Of a stretch of DNA of 37,935 bases, positions 24,855 through 34,266 are shown in pieces (positions within the stretch are counted from its first letter, which is position 1; the number at the start of each line of letters is the position of its first letter). The position numbers and the translations under genes are program-made. The DNA lies in NCBI GenBank assembly GCA_964415045.1, contig CAYPZL010000030.1:1-37935 (forward strand). The letters are read 5' to 3'. Under the pieces are notes generated by a model that saw only the letters and a program-made list of their open reading frames with translations, was not told where the DNA came from and did not search any database. Source of the stretch: CAYPZL01 sp964415045 (GTDB lineage Bacteria; Planctomycetota; Phycisphaerae; Sedimentisphaerales; Anaerobacaceae).

Positions 24855-25011
24855 CAACCGCATGCTGCGCTCTTGCGGAGTGCCGTTGACGGACCCTGGC
24901 GGCAACGTCATGGCCGTGCGACGGGAAGACACCTCGGTGCATCCCAGGCTCAATAACGTCGTTGAGCCGCTTCGACATAAAGGACTTCGTGCATGATAAG
25001 GAGGTTGCAAA

Positions 25012-27849
25012 ATGGATGCTTCAAGACTCCCCAAAGTATTGCTCTGGCTGAGCGTGCTGGTGCTGCTGGCCGGCCCTTGCCTGGCGACCGAGGCCCAGGA
25101 GGCCAAGGCAAAGGCCAAACCTGAGTTCCCGCCCCTGGAAAAAGTCCTCGAGGGCTATGAGAAGGTCATCTCCACCGCCGACGGAGCGAAAAGCCTCTAC
25201 ACGATCTGGACGCGGGAGAAGGACGCCCAGATGCTGGCGGCCCTGCCCAGGGGCTATGCGAACAAGCGGTTCTTCATCGCCCTGACCATCGCCAGCGGAG
25301 AGGATTACGCCGGCCTGCAGGCTGGTGACATGTACGTCTACTGGAGGCGCTACGACGACCGCCTGGCGCTGGTCGAGCCCAACATCGAGATCAAATCCAC
25401 GGGCGATGACGAATCGAAGAGTTCGATCCAACGGCTGTTCACGGATCGGATCATCCTGGACGTCCCGATTGTGACGATCTCGCAGGACTCCAGCATCATC
25501 GAGAGGGACTGTCCCGTGATCGACATGGACGCGATGCTGATCGGACAGTGCCAGAAGTTCTTCGGCGGGCGCTTTCGGGTTTCCAACCCCAAGCTCGCCA
25601 AAATCAAGAAGGCCAAAGCCTTTCCGCAAAACGTCGAGCTGGCGTTTGAGATCCCCTCGGCCAGCGGACGGCTGCAAACGCTGCATTACTCCATCAGCAT
25701 TATTCCCGAGAACACGGGCTACAAGCCGCGCAAGGCCGACGCGCGCATCGGCTATTTCACCACGACCTTCAACGACTACGGGCAATTCAAAGACCCCGAG
25801 ACGAAGGTGCGTTACATCAACCGCTGGCGTCTGGAGAAGGCCGACCCTTCCCTGCAGATGAGCCCGCCGAAGAATCCCATCGTCTTCTATATCGAGCACA
25901 CCACGCCGGTACGCTATCGCCGCTGGGTGAAACAGGGCCTGCTCTACTGGAACGAGGCCTTTGAGAAGGTTGGAATCTCCGACGCCATCGAAGTCTATTA
26001 CCAGGACAAGCGGTCAGGCGCCCACATGGAGAAAGACCCGGAAGACGTCCGCTACAATTTCATCCGGTGGCTCAGCAACAACCACGGCACGGCCATCGGC
26101 CCCAGCCGTACGCACCCGGAGACGGGACAGATTCTGGACGCCGACGTAATCCTGACCGACGGCTGGATTCGCCACTTTTGGACGACCTACCACAAGATCA
26201 TGCCGGAGATCGCCATGGAGGGCGTGAGTCCTGAGACGCTGGCGTGGCTGAGCGATCATCCGAACTGGGACCCGCGCATCCGCCTGGCTCCCCCCGCCCA
26301 ACGCGAGTACATTGCAGAGCAGATCTCCCACGAACACGACCTGCCCTACGGAGGGCACCTTGCCGCGCAAGTCCAAACCGAACTGATCGGTGACGACGAA
26401 TACGACGGGCTCGCCGACACACTGTGCCAGCGCAACGGCCTGTGCACGTTGGCCTGGGGCAAAGCGTTCGACGTCGCCATGTTCCGCATGAATTTGGCCC
26501 TCGCAGGCGGCAAACAGGAGAAGGAAGAAAACAAGGGCGAGAAGAAGAAAAAGGAAAAAGAGAAGGAAGAAAAGGAGCCGACCATCGACGGCATGCCGGA
26601 ATCATTCATCGGCCCGCTCCTGGCCGACCTGGCTTGTCATGAGGTGGGACACACGCTGGGGCTGAGGCACAACTTCAAGGCCTCCAGCACCTACACCCTG
26701 GCCGAAATCAACAGCAAGCCATTCAAAGGCAAGAAGCCGCACGCCGGCTCGGTCATGGACTATCTGCCCGTCAACATCAATATGAAAGACGGCCAGGTCC
26801 AGGGCGACTATGCCATGATCGGCGTGGGGCCCTACGACATGTGGGCCATCGAGTACGGATATACGCAGGACGAAAAGAAACTCAAGGACATTCTCAGTCG
26901 CGTGGCGGAGCCTGAACTGCAGTACGCCACCGACGAGGACACCTGGGGACCGGACCCGCTGGCGCGCCGATACGATTTCAGCAAGAACCCGCTCGACTAC
27001 GCCCGCAATCAAATGCGCATCGCCCAGCACAATCGCAAGCGCATCCTCGAGGACCTGGTGGCCGAGGGCGAAAGCTGGGGCAAGGCCCGGCGCTGCTATG
27101 AGATCACGCTGGGCATGCAGACGCGGGTGCTCAGTATGATGGGCAACTGGCTCGGCGGCGTTTTCATCCATCGCGACAAGAAAGGCGACAAGAACGGACG
27201 CGTTCCTATCGAAGTGGTGCCGGCCAAGCAACAACGCGACGCCCTGGCCTTTGTGATTGAGAACGCCTTCCGCGACGAAGCGTACGGCCTGACGCCCGAG
27301 CTGCTGCGCCACATGACGGTGGAGAAGTGGTGGGACGACCAGTCGTCGGTCATGGAGGAATCGACCTGGCCCATTCACGACCGCATCATGGGCATCCAGG
27401 CATACGCCTTGAGCATGCTGATGAATCCAACCACACTGGGCCAGGTCTACGACAACGAGTTCCTGCTCGCCGCCGAGACGGACGCGGTTACCCTGCCTGA
27501 GCTGCTCGAGACCGTCGCGAAGGCCGTCTGGAGCGAGCTGGACCACATGTCCGAGAAAAAGCACGATGTCCGCAGCCCGATGATCTCGAGCCTGCGACGG
27601 AATCTCCAGCGCGAGCACTTGGAACGACTGATCGACCTGAGTCGCCCGAACGCACGCAGCTCGGCCGTCTACAAACCGATTGCTAATCTGGCCGTCGAGC
27701 AGCTTCGCCGGATTAAGCAGGAGAAGATCGCCCCGGCGTTGGAGACGCACAGCGAAACGCTCGACGCCTACACCCGAGCCCATCTAAAAGACGCCGCCAT
27801 GCAGATCGAAAAGGCCCTGGAGGCCCAATACGTCTACGGGCAGCTCTGA
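25012..27849 (+). CDS. Secreted zinc metalloprotease (metzincin-like, DUF4953/DUF5117 type)
   Basis: A 945-aa exported protein with signal peptide 1-25. The zinc site is 'CHEVGHTLGLRHNF', a full HExxHxxGxxH metzincin motif with H543, E544, H547 and H553. The preceding part, with 'RYINRWRLEKADPS' and 'IEHTTPVRYRRWVKQGLLYWNEAFEKVG', is typical of the DUF5117/DUF4953 zinc-dependent proteases. A nearly pure Lys/Glu stretch (about 502-523) sits just before the active site and looks like a flexible insert. The C-terminal ~300 residues are helical. Substrates are unknown. Its start has AAGGAGG 8 bases upstream. It is transcribed with its own promoter and lies ahead of the modular-protein array. Confidence 0.88.
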   Translation: MDASRLPKVLLWLSVLVLLAGPCLATEAQEAKAKAKPEFPPLEKVLEGYEKVISTADGAKSLYTIWTREKDAQMLAALPRGYANKRFFIALTIASGEDYAGLQAGDMYVYWRRYDDRLALVEPNIEIKSTGDDESKSSIQRLFTDRIILDVPIVTISQDSSIIERDCPVIDMDAMLIGQCQKFFGGRFRVSNPKLAKIKKAKAFPQNVELAFEIPSASGRLQTLHYSISIIPENTGYKPRKADARIGYFTTTFNDYGQFKDPETKVRYINRWRLEKADPSLQMSPPKNPIVFYIEHTTPVRYRRWVKQGLLYWNEAFEKVGISDAIEVYYQDKRSGAHMEKDPEDVRYNFIRWLSNNHGTAIGPSRTHPETGQILDADVILTDGWIRHFWTTYHKIMPEIAMEGVSPETLAWLSDHPNWDPRIRLAPPAQREYIAEQISHEHDLPYGGHLAAQVQTELIGDDEYDGLADTLCQRNGLCTLAWGKAFDVAMFRMNLALAGGKQEKEENKGEKKKKEKEKEEKEPTIDGMPESFIGPLLADLACHEVGHTLGLRHNFKASSTYTLAEINSKPFKGKKPHAGSVMDYLPVNINMKDGQVQGDYAMIGVGPYDMWAIEYGYTQDEKKLKDILSRVAEPELQYATDEDTWGPDPLARRYDFSKNPLDYARNQMRIAQHNRKRILEDLVAEGESWGKARRCYEITLGMQTRVLSMMGNWLGGVFIHRDKKGDKNGRVPIEVVPAKQQRDALAFVIENAFRDEAYGLTPELLRHMTVEKWWDDQSSVMEESTWPIHDRIMGIQAYALSMLMNPTTLGQVYDNEFLLAAETDAVTLPELLETVAKAVWSELDHMSEKKHDVRSPMISSLRRNLQREHLERLIDLSRPNARSSAVYKPIANLAVEQLRRIKQEKIAPALETHSETLDAYTRAHLKDAAMQIEKALEAQYVYGQL

Positions 27850-27936
27850 GAGAAAACTCATTGTAAGCCAATTATTCGCAAGACTTTACAATTCTTCGGC
27901 AAATTATTGCCTGTATGTTGACAGGGGGCCGCAAGT

Positions 27937-28009
27937 TGTAGGGTGAGTCCTTGACCCACGCGTTTATGCACGTGATTTGCTTACGCGTGGGTTGAGAACT
28001 GACCCTACA
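27937..28009. repeat. REP-like long inverted repeat
   Basis: Two 27-bp arms (27937-27963 and 27983-28009) are complementary at 23 of 27 positions and enclose 19 bases. They begin TGTAGGGT and contain CCCACGCGT. The style matches the 'GTAGGGT...ACCCTAC' palindromes that are scattered in many bacteria. No T-run follows, so it is not a simple terminator, though it stands 87 bases after the metalloprotease. Confidence 0.65.
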
Positions 28010-28101
28010 TTTCCTTCCATTACTCCGGCCGGCGGAAGCGATACCTGCGAGAAGGGGCGCAGCGGCGATCCGAATCGAATCCTCACGCCGTGCGAGTTTT
28101 T

Positions 28102-28131
28102 TTGACGCCGAGGCGGTGCGCGCGGTATAAT
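28102..28131 (+). promoter_or_regulatory. Promoter of the first gene of the modular array
   Basis: TTGACG (28102-28107), an 18-bp spacer and TATAAT (28126-28131) are close to consensus. The transcript would have a leader of about 170 bases. The gap 27850-28307 holds this, the long inverted repeat and no gene. Confidence 0.65.
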
Positions 28132-28142
28132 CGTAGGGCTTG

Positions 28143-28204
28143 GCGGACGGCGCGTTGCGTCCTGGTTGTGGGTCGACGGGCAATCCGCTTTTATCGGTGT
28201 GAGG
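28143..28204 (+). terminator. Possible attenuator in the leader
   Basis: GCGGA (28143-28147) can pair with TCCGC (28194-28198), with inner TTGC/GCAA and GTC/GAC helices, and TTTTAT follows at once. It could act as a weak terminator or attenuator in the 170-base leader. I recognise no known riboswitch in it. Confidence 0.25.
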
Positions 28205-28307
28205 GCCGTCGTGAGGAGACCGCCTGCAAAAGGTTGGGGGTGTGCTGGTTTGCGGCCGCACGGCTGCCATTCTAAAGGTGCCACTTCAAATTCAAAGGAG
28301 GATCACC

Positions 28308-31034
28308 ATGTGTAGACAACTATTCTGCTGGATTTCTCTTGCCCTCGTGCTCGGTTGGAGCGCCGGCGCCGTCGGCCAGGAGAACGTCATCGAAAACGGT
28401 GAGTTCGACAGCGGCCTCGATTCCTGGGGCCTCTACGGAAGCGCGGGCTTCAGCGTCTCGGTCGTCCAGGACGCCGCTCTATCAGGGGCCAACGCGGCTT
28501 TCATCGACATAACCGATGCCGCGGCGGCAACCAGCATAGGAATCGCCCAGGGACCGCTGCCGCTGGTGCAGGGAGAAACCTACCAAGTTGGCTTTACCGC
28601 CAAGGCGGACCAGGACCGGGAGATGGTGATCCTGATACAGCTTTACAATGGATCCAATTGGATCGACATCTTCCTGGAGAGGGCTGCGTTGACCACCGAA
28701 CCCCAGGAATTCGTCTACGAATACACGTACGACAGGGAATCGGCGGCGGATCATCCCGACTGGTCGATCGACGTTTACTACATGCTCAAGGGAGCATGGT
28801 GGGCCATGACCGGCTCGAACCTGAACTCGAAAGTATGGATCGACCGCATCCACATCGGAGAACCGGAGGAAATCCAGGTTGTGACCAAAGCATTCGGCCC
28901 GGACCCGAAAGACGGCGCCGTGATCGATACCACCTCGTATATGCTCAGGTGGATGCCGAGCGATTTGGCCGTCTCACACAACCTCTACATCGGAGAGAAC
29001 CTTGAGGACGTTGAAGAAGGCAACGTGGACGTCTTCACCACAGCGGCTCCCCTGGCGGCGCTGGGAACAGACGATGTTCTCTACCCGGACGGGCTGGTTC
29101 GCGGCACAACCTACTACTGGCGAGTCGACGAGGTCAACGACGTCCACCCCGACAGTCCCTGGGAGGGCGATGTCTGGAGCTTCCTGGTTCGGCCTGAGAC
29201 AGCCTGGGGGCCCACGCCGACAGATGGAGCTACTCTCGTTATCCCGGATCAGGATTTGAGCTGGGAGGTGGGCGTGGGAGCGCTATTCCACACGGTTTAC
29301 TTCGGAGAGAGCTTCGATGAAGTCAACGACGCCACCACCGGCGGAGACATGCTCACCCAGACGACATACGATCCCGGAACGTTGGAGGAGAACAAGACCT
29401 ACTACTGGCGGGTCGACGAGTTCGCCCAGACCGGGACGCACAAGGGCGAGGTCTGGAGCTTCACGACGGTGCACCCGGTTCCCATCACCGACCCGGACCT
29501 GATCGGCTGGTGGACGTTTGAAGAAGGCGAGGGCATTACGGCGGTGGACCAGTCAGGCTACGGCGGACACGGCGCCATCGTCGGAGGCCCGCAGCGAGTG
29601 GATGGATATTACGGCCAGGCACTGGATTTCACCGCGAACGGCCAGTACGTGAATTGCGGGACCACAGCGGGGCAGGAAATCACCAACGATTTCACTCTGG
29701 CCGCCTGGGCTCGGCTGGCGCCTGACACGGCCGGTAACTATGGGGGCGTCGCCGGCAAACTCACGAATGGCAACAGCTACAAGGGCTTCGCCCTCGTGCG
29801 CCACAGCACGAATGTCTATCGCCTGTGGGTCGGCGACGGGACGACCGATCTTGCCAAGAGTGGTGTTAGCAGCGACGACCTCTATATGGATACAGAATGG
29901 CATCACGTCGCCGGTGTGCGCGAAGGACAGATCAACTCCCTGTACGTCGACGGCGTTAAACAGGCCGCAACGTCGGAAACAGATCTTGTCGTAAGCCCGG
30001 AATGGTTCCACATCGGCAGGCAGTACAGCCATATGGACGACCGTTACTTCCGCGGCACTATCGACGACGTCCGCCTCTACAACAAGGCGCTCACCGAGGC
30101 CGAGCTGGCGGAGGCCATGCGGGGCGATCCGCTCCTGGCGGCGAATCCCGAGCCCGGTCGCGGGGCGCTGGTGGACATCCGAGACGTGACGGTCCTGCGC
30201 TGGAGCGCCGGCGATACGGCCGCCTCGCACGACGTGTACTTCGGTCAGGACAGGGACGCGGTCGTCGCGGCCGACAGGGATGCGCCCGAATATCAGGGCA
30301 ACCAGCCCGGTACGAGCTTCTCCGTAGCCGGCTTGGTCGAGTTCGCCGGCGGCGCTTACTACTGGAGAATCGATGAGGTCGAGGCCGACGGCACGACCAT
30401 CCACCAGGGCGACCCCTGGAAGTTCACCGTGCTGGATTACCTCGTTGTGGACGACTTCGAGAGTTACAGCAATGAGGTCGGCCAGCGCGTCTTCGAGACA
30501 TGGGTCGACGGTGTCGGCTTCACCCAGCCGGTGGATACTCCGGGCAACGGCAGCGGCGCGTTGGTCGGGCACGACATCTGGAGCCCCGACAGTCCTTACA
30601 CGGAGATCGTCGAAACCGGCGACGTCCACGGCGGAAGCCAGGCCATGCCGTTGTACTACAGCAACAGCGCTTCGCCCTTCTACTCCGAGGCCGAGCGGAC
30701 GTGGGCGGCGCCTCAGGACTGGACGGTCACGGGCGCCGACACGCTGACGCTCTATGTCAGAGGCGAAGCGGATAACGACCCGGCTCCGTTGTACGTGGCG
30801 GTCGAGGACACGGCCGGCCGCGTCGCCGTGGCGCCCCACGCCGATGCGGCAGCGACTACGCTGGACGACTGGACCGAGTGGAACGTACCGTTTGCCGACT
30901 TGACCGCGGCCGGCGTCTCGATGACGGCGGTAAAGAAGATGTACATCGGCGTAGGCAGCCGTACCGCCCCGACCCCGGGCGGCGCCGGTGTGATCTACGT
31001 CGACGATATTCGGGTCACCAAGCCCGGTTTGTAG
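28308..31034 (+). CDS. Secreted modular protein A: CBM-like, Fn3-like modules, LamG, DFESY domain
   Basis: A 908-aa exported protein, first of four relatives in tandem. Signal peptide 1-23; residues 25-187 resemble a CBM4/9-type carbohydrate-binding sandwich ('NVIENGEFDSGLDSW'). Two Fn3-like modules follow at about 195-300 and 301-389, each ending in 'YYWRVDE' then 'VWSF'. A LamG/concanavalin domain runs at about 398-604 ('LIGWWTFEEGEG...DDVRLYNKAL'). A third module is at about 613-708, and the common C-terminal domain ('VVDDFESYSNEVG' to 'IYVDDIRVTKPGL') at 710-908. No catalytic residues are seen; glycan binding at the surface is inferred. The start is set at 28308 by AAAGGAGG, giving 'MCRQLFCW', similar to the next gene's 'MCRKLVFT'. 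Confidence 0.82.
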   Translation: MCRQLFCWISLALVLGWSAGAVGQENVIENGEFDSGLDSWGLYGSAGFSVSVVQDAALSGANAAFIDITDAAAATSIGIAQGPLPLVQGETYQVGFTAKADQDREMVILIQLYNGSNWIDIFLERAALTTEPQEFVYEYTYDRESAADHPDWSIDVYYMLKGAWWAMTGSNLNSKVWIDRIHIGEPEEIQVVTKAFGPDPKDGAVIDTTSYMLRWMPSDLAVSHNLYIGENLEDVEEGNVDVFTTAAPLAALGTDDVLYPDGLVRGTTYYWRVDEVNDVHPDSPWEGDVWSFLVRPETAWGPTPTDGATLVIPDQDLSWEVGVGALFHTVYFGESFDEVNDATTGGDMLTQTTYDPGTLEENKTYYWRVDEFAQTGTHKGEVWSFTTVHPVPITDPDLIGWWTFEEGEGITAVDQSGYGGHGAIVGGPQRVDGYYGQALDFTANGQYVNCGTTAGQEITNDFTLAAWARLAPDTAGNYGGVAGKLTNGNSYKGFALVRHSTNVYRLWVGDGTTDLAKSGVSSDDLYMDTEWHHVAGVREGQINSLYVDGVKQAATSETDLVVSPEWFHIGRQYSHMDDRYFRGTIDDVRLYNKALTEAELAEAMRGDPLLAANPEPGRGALVDIRDVTVLRWSAGDTAASHDVYFGQDRDAVVAADRDAPEYQGNQPGTSFSVAGLVEFAGGAYYWRIDEVEADGTTIHQGDPWKFTVLDYLVVDDFESYSNEVGQRVFETWVDGVGFTQPVDTPGNGSGALVGHDIWSPDSPYTEIVETGDVHGGSQAMPLYYSNSASPFYSEAERTWAAPQDWTVTGADTLTLYVRGEADNDPAPLYVAVEDTAGRVAVAPHADAAATTLDDWTEWNVPFADLTAAGVSMTAVKKMYIGVGSRTAPTPGGAGVIYVDDIRVTKPGL

Positions 31035-31071
31035 GCACAGAAGAGGCACGGCCCGACCAAGAAGATGAACC

Positions 31072-31113
31072 CACCGCCTGTTAGAGCCCTGCGTGGGGCT
31101 CTAACGGGTGGTG
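31072..31113 (+). terminator. Long hairpin after modular gene A
   Basis: An 18-bp arm at 31072-31089 pairs with 31096-31113 at 16 of 18 positions around a 6-base loop (TGCGTG). The core GTTAGAGCCC/GGGCTCTAAC is perfect. There is no T-run, so it may stop transcription weakly or protect the mRNA end. The 31114-31241 gap has no clear promoter. Confidence 0.5.
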
Positions 31114-31241
31114 ACCGAGAGTCGTTGCGCTCAAGCGTCAGGCACCGAGACAACGACGAGCACTACACGAAAGTCTGAGACACAAGGTTGGAGCCCGAAC
31201 GTTTTTTCGTATCGTAACCACTTTGATAATGGAGGACTGCT

Positions 31242-33923
31242 ATGTGTAGGAAACTGGTTTTCACACTTCTTATTGTAGGGCTGACAGCTTGCGTCGCTCA
31301 GGCGGACCTGGTCAGTCACTGGACGCTCGATGAGGGCGCCGGTAAGATCGCCTATGATTCAGGACCCGGCGGAAACGACGGGATCCTCCAGGACAATCCC
31401 GCCTTAGAGAATCCCACATGGATTGCCGGTGTTATCGGCGGTGCCATGGAATTCTATGGTACCGGGGTAGCAGGCACCGGTGGAGACTTCTTCAATTGCG
31501 GCAGTGACCCCAGCCTGGCCATCACCGGCCCGATCTCCATCGCCCTCTGGATACGACCTGACGCCGATGACCCGGAGGGAAAGGGCGCAGCCGGCGGTGA
31601 GACAGCGCCACTGTCCAAGGCGACGGGCGATTGGATGTGGCAAGTTCGATACGGCTGGCATACGGCAACACCTTACATGGGATTCCAGTTCAATACGTCG
31701 CCCCGGACATGGGTCTACACCGACCGGAAGCTGGAGCGTTACGAGTGGGTCCATATCGCGTGTTCCCACGACGGCGAAACGGTGAAATGCTATCTCAACG
31801 GAGAGGAAACGGACTCGGCCCCCATGGGCCAGATCACCAGCAACAATACCCCGGTACTCATCGGCTCGGACGGATGGGGCAGTGACTGGACCGGCGCAAT
31901 CGACGATGTCAGGATCTACGATCACGGCATCTCGGAAGGAGAGCTTCTGGCGATCATGTCGCCCGAACCGGTCCCGACCGCCTACGGCCCCACGCCCAAA
32001 GATGGGGCCATGATCATGGCGACAGCCACTCTGCTCAAGTGGCAGCCCGGCGCTTACGCCCACACGCACGACGTCTATTTCGGGGACAGCCTCGAGGCCG
32101 TCAGCGCCGCGACGCCGGATGACGCCGACGTCTATGCCGGACGATTGGGCGTGGAGATGATGCCCGTGGGCGCCGAAGGCAATCCGTATCCCCAAGGGCT
32201 GATCCCCGGGACAACCTATTACTGGCGCGTGGACGAGGTCAACGACACTGAACCCAATAGCCCGTGGAAAGGGAACGTCTGGAGCTTCTCGATCCAGCCG
32301 GTGACGGCATTCAATCCCTATCCGGCGGACGGGATGAAGTACGTGGATCCCGATCAGGACCTGATCTGGGATGCGGGCATGGGCGCCCTCTTCCACACCG
32401 TATTCTTTGAAGAGAGCTTCGAAGAAGCGAGCAACGCCACGCAAAGCACCTGGATGACCACCGAACCCACGCTGGATGTGGGTACCCTGGAGCTCGACAA
32501 GACGTACTACTGGCGCGTGGACGAATTCACGACCTCGGCGCAAACGCACAAGGGACCGGTCTGGAGCTTCACCACGCGGGGCGAAGGCGGCGGCGTCAAA
32601 GCCGAATACTTCGCTGGCATGGACTTGGCGGGCGATCCGGTCCTGACGCAGATCGAGCCCTCCATCGACCACGCCTGGGGCAGCGGCGAAGTCGCCGCCG
32701 GTCTCAGCGACAGCGTCTCGGCCCGCTGGAGAGCCAACCTCGAAGCCCCGTTCACCGAGACGTTTACGCTGATTACCACCAGCGACGACGGCGTCCGGCT
32801 CTGGCTCGACGACCGGTTGGTGATCGACAACTGGACCGACCACGGCACCACGGACAACACAGCCAAAGTCGATCTCGTCAAGGGGCAGATCTACTTGATC
32901 CGCATGGAATACTATGAGAACAGTGGTGGCGCGGTGGCCCAACTGTCCTGGGAAAGTCCGACGATCCCGCGGCAATTCATCCCTCAGGGCTGGCTGCAAC
33001 TGCCGTTCTGGGCGACCGTCCCCTCCCCGGTCAATGGCGAACCTCATGCGATTCAAACGCCCATCCTGACCTGGACTGCCGGCGACGAGGCGACAGCCCA
33101 CGATGTGTACTTCGGCGAGGACGCCGAGGCCGTGGCCAACGCCACACCGGCCGACGCAGCGGTCTATCGCGGCCAGCAGGCCGCCGGGGCGACCAGTTTC
33201 AATCCGGGCCCGTTGGAATGGGGCAAGACGTATTACTGGCGCGTCGATGAGATCAACCCGGCCAACGCGGACAGCCCCTGGAAAGGCTGCGTACGAAGCT
33301 TCACCACGGCCGATTTCCTCCTCGTCGAGGACTTCGAGAGCTACACCAACGAGGTCGGCTCCCGTGTCTTCGAGAAGTGGGTCGACGGCATCGGCTACAG
33401 TATGCCCGAGCCGGGCCATCCGGGCAACAGCACCGGGGCGTCCGTGGGCCACGACATCTGGAGCGTCGAAAGCAAGCACTACAACGGTTCGATCATGGAG
33501 ACCGACGACGTCCACGGCGGGTATCTGGCCATGCCGCTCTATTACAACAACACGGCCAGCCCGTATCGCTCCGAAGCCGAGCGGACCTGGACCGTGGCGC
33601 AAGACTGGACCAGCAATGGCGTCGATACGGTAACGCTTTACGTCATGGGCAACCCCGGCAACGGCGTCACGCCCCTGTACGTCGCGATCGAAGACGCCGC
33701 CGGACACGTTGGCGTCGTGAGCCATCCCGATGCGGAGGTCGTAACGAAACTCGGGTGGACCGAGTGGAACATACCGGCAAGCGAGTTCACCGCCGCCGGC
33801 GTCTCCATGACCGCCGTGAAGAAGATGTATATCGGCCTCGGCAGCCGCACCGCGGCTACGCCCGACGGTACGGGTATGATCCTTGTGGACGACATCCGCA
33901 TCACCAAGGCGGCCGCTCAATAG
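31242..33923 (+). CDS. Secreted modular protein B: LamG, Fn3-like modules, PA14, DFESY domain
   Basis: An 893-aa relative of protein A. The signal 'MCRKLVFTLLIVGLTACVAQA' has 'LTAC', so it could be a lipoprotein, or be cut after AQA. A LamG domain is at about 22-243 ('LVSHWTLDEGAGKIAYDS...DDVRIYDHGI'). Fn3-like modules are at about 245-353, 357-445 and 590-690. A PA14 domain lies at 448-588, with 'SDDGVRLWLDDRLVIDNW' as its signature; such domains bind sugars in calcium-dependent adhesins and enzymes. The shared DFESY domain is at about 693-892. GGAGGACTGCT precedes the ATG. No enzyme motif is seen. It differs from A in swapping the N-terminal domain and replacing the internal LamG with PA14. 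Confidence 0.82.
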   Translation: MCRKLVFTLLIVGLTACVAQADLVSHWTLDEGAGKIAYDSGPGGNDGILQDNPALENPTWIAGVIGGAMEFYGTGVAGTGGDFFNCGSDPSLAITGPISIALWIRPDADDPEGKGAAGGETAPLSKATGDWMWQVRYGWHTATPYMGFQFNTSPRTWVYTDRKLERYEWVHIACSHDGETVKCYLNGEETDSAPMGQITSNNTPVLIGSDGWGSDWTGAIDDVRIYDHGISEGELLAIMSPEPVPTAYGPTPKDGAMIMATATLLKWQPGAYAHTHDVYFGDSLEAVSAATPDDADVYAGRLGVEMMPVGAEGNPYPQGLIPGTTYYWRVDEVNDTEPNSPWKGNVWSFSIQPVTAFNPYPADGMKYVDPDQDLIWDAGMGALFHTVFFEESFEEASNATQSTWMTTEPTLDVGTLELDKTYYWRVDEFTTSAQTHKGPVWSFTTRGEGGGVKAEYFAGMDLAGDPVLTQIEPSIDHAWGSGEVAAGLSDSVSARWRANLEAPFTETFTLITTSDDGVRLWLDDRLVIDNWTDHGTTDNTAKVDLVKGQIYLIRMEYYENSGGAVAQLSWESPTIPRQFIPQGWLQLPFWATVPSPVNGEPHAIQTPILTWTAGDEATAHDVYFGEDAEAVANATPADAAVYRGQQAAGATSFNPGPLEWGKTYYWRVDEINPANADSPWKGCVRSFTTADFLLVEDFESYTNEVGSRVFEKWVDGIGYSMPEPGHPGNSTGASVGHDIWSVESKHYNGSIMETDDVHGGYLAMPLYYNNTASPYRSEAERTWTVAQDWTSNGVDTVTLYVMGNPGNGVTPLYVAIEDAAGHVGVVSHPDAEVVTKLGWTEWNIPASEFTAAGVSMTAVKKMYIGLGSRTAATPDGTGMILVDDIRITKAAAQ

Positions 33924-33981
33924 TCGAGCGATGCCCTGATGAAATGCATTCTGTGGAGTTTCGTGAGAATTCGAAGTAAAC

Positions 33982-34017
33982 GGAGGGCTGCGAGCGACGC
34001 TTGCAGCCCTCCTTTCT
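33982..34017 (+). terminator. Rho-independent terminator after modular gene B
   Basis: GGAGGGCTGC (33982-33991) and GCAGCCCTCC (34003-34012) pair perfectly over 10 bases and are followed by TTTCT. It ends transcription of gene B 59 bases after its stop, so gene C needs its own promoter, which is present. Confidence 0.85.
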
Positions 34018-34076
34018 ATGCATCACCCGTCGCAACAGGATCGCCGGCATCGTGGGAATATCGCACGCATTTTCTA

Positions 34077-34105
34077 TTGAAAAAGAAGGGGCGATTTGAT
34101 ATAAA
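34077..34105 (+). promoter_or_regulatory. Promoter of modular gene C
   Basis: TTGAAA (34077-34082), a 17-bp spacer and TATAAA (34100-34105) lie about 160 bases before the gene C start in an AT-rich stretch. The remaining leader (34106-34266) shows nothing else that I recognise. Confidence 0.65.
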
Positions 34106-34266
34106 TTATAGGGTAGTTTGCCCTGCGAATGTGGTTGCTATGGATCGTTCTGTGCGAACATCATGATGGGAGCATGTTGTTCCGCGTTTCTCGTTCCAAT
34201 GTATGGGGTGCGCCGGTGCGGCGCCGAACCAAAATGCTACCTTGAATATTTTGCAGGAGGGTCATC

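Noticed and set aside
28132..28307. Known riboswitch in the leader of modular gene A
   Set aside because: I looked for cyclic-di-GMP, cobalamin, TPP and SAM-type core motifs and found no convincing match.
29553..31049. 498-codon minus-strand frame opposite modular gene A
   Set aside because: Antisense shadow; the sense gene explains the region fully.
31404..33920. Very long open frame (838 codons) on the minus strand opposite modular gene B
   Set aside because: It mirrors the GC-rich codon pattern of the plus-strand gene, has no recognisable domain and no Shine-Dalgarno. The plus strand has a signal peptide and clear LamG, PA14 and module motifs.
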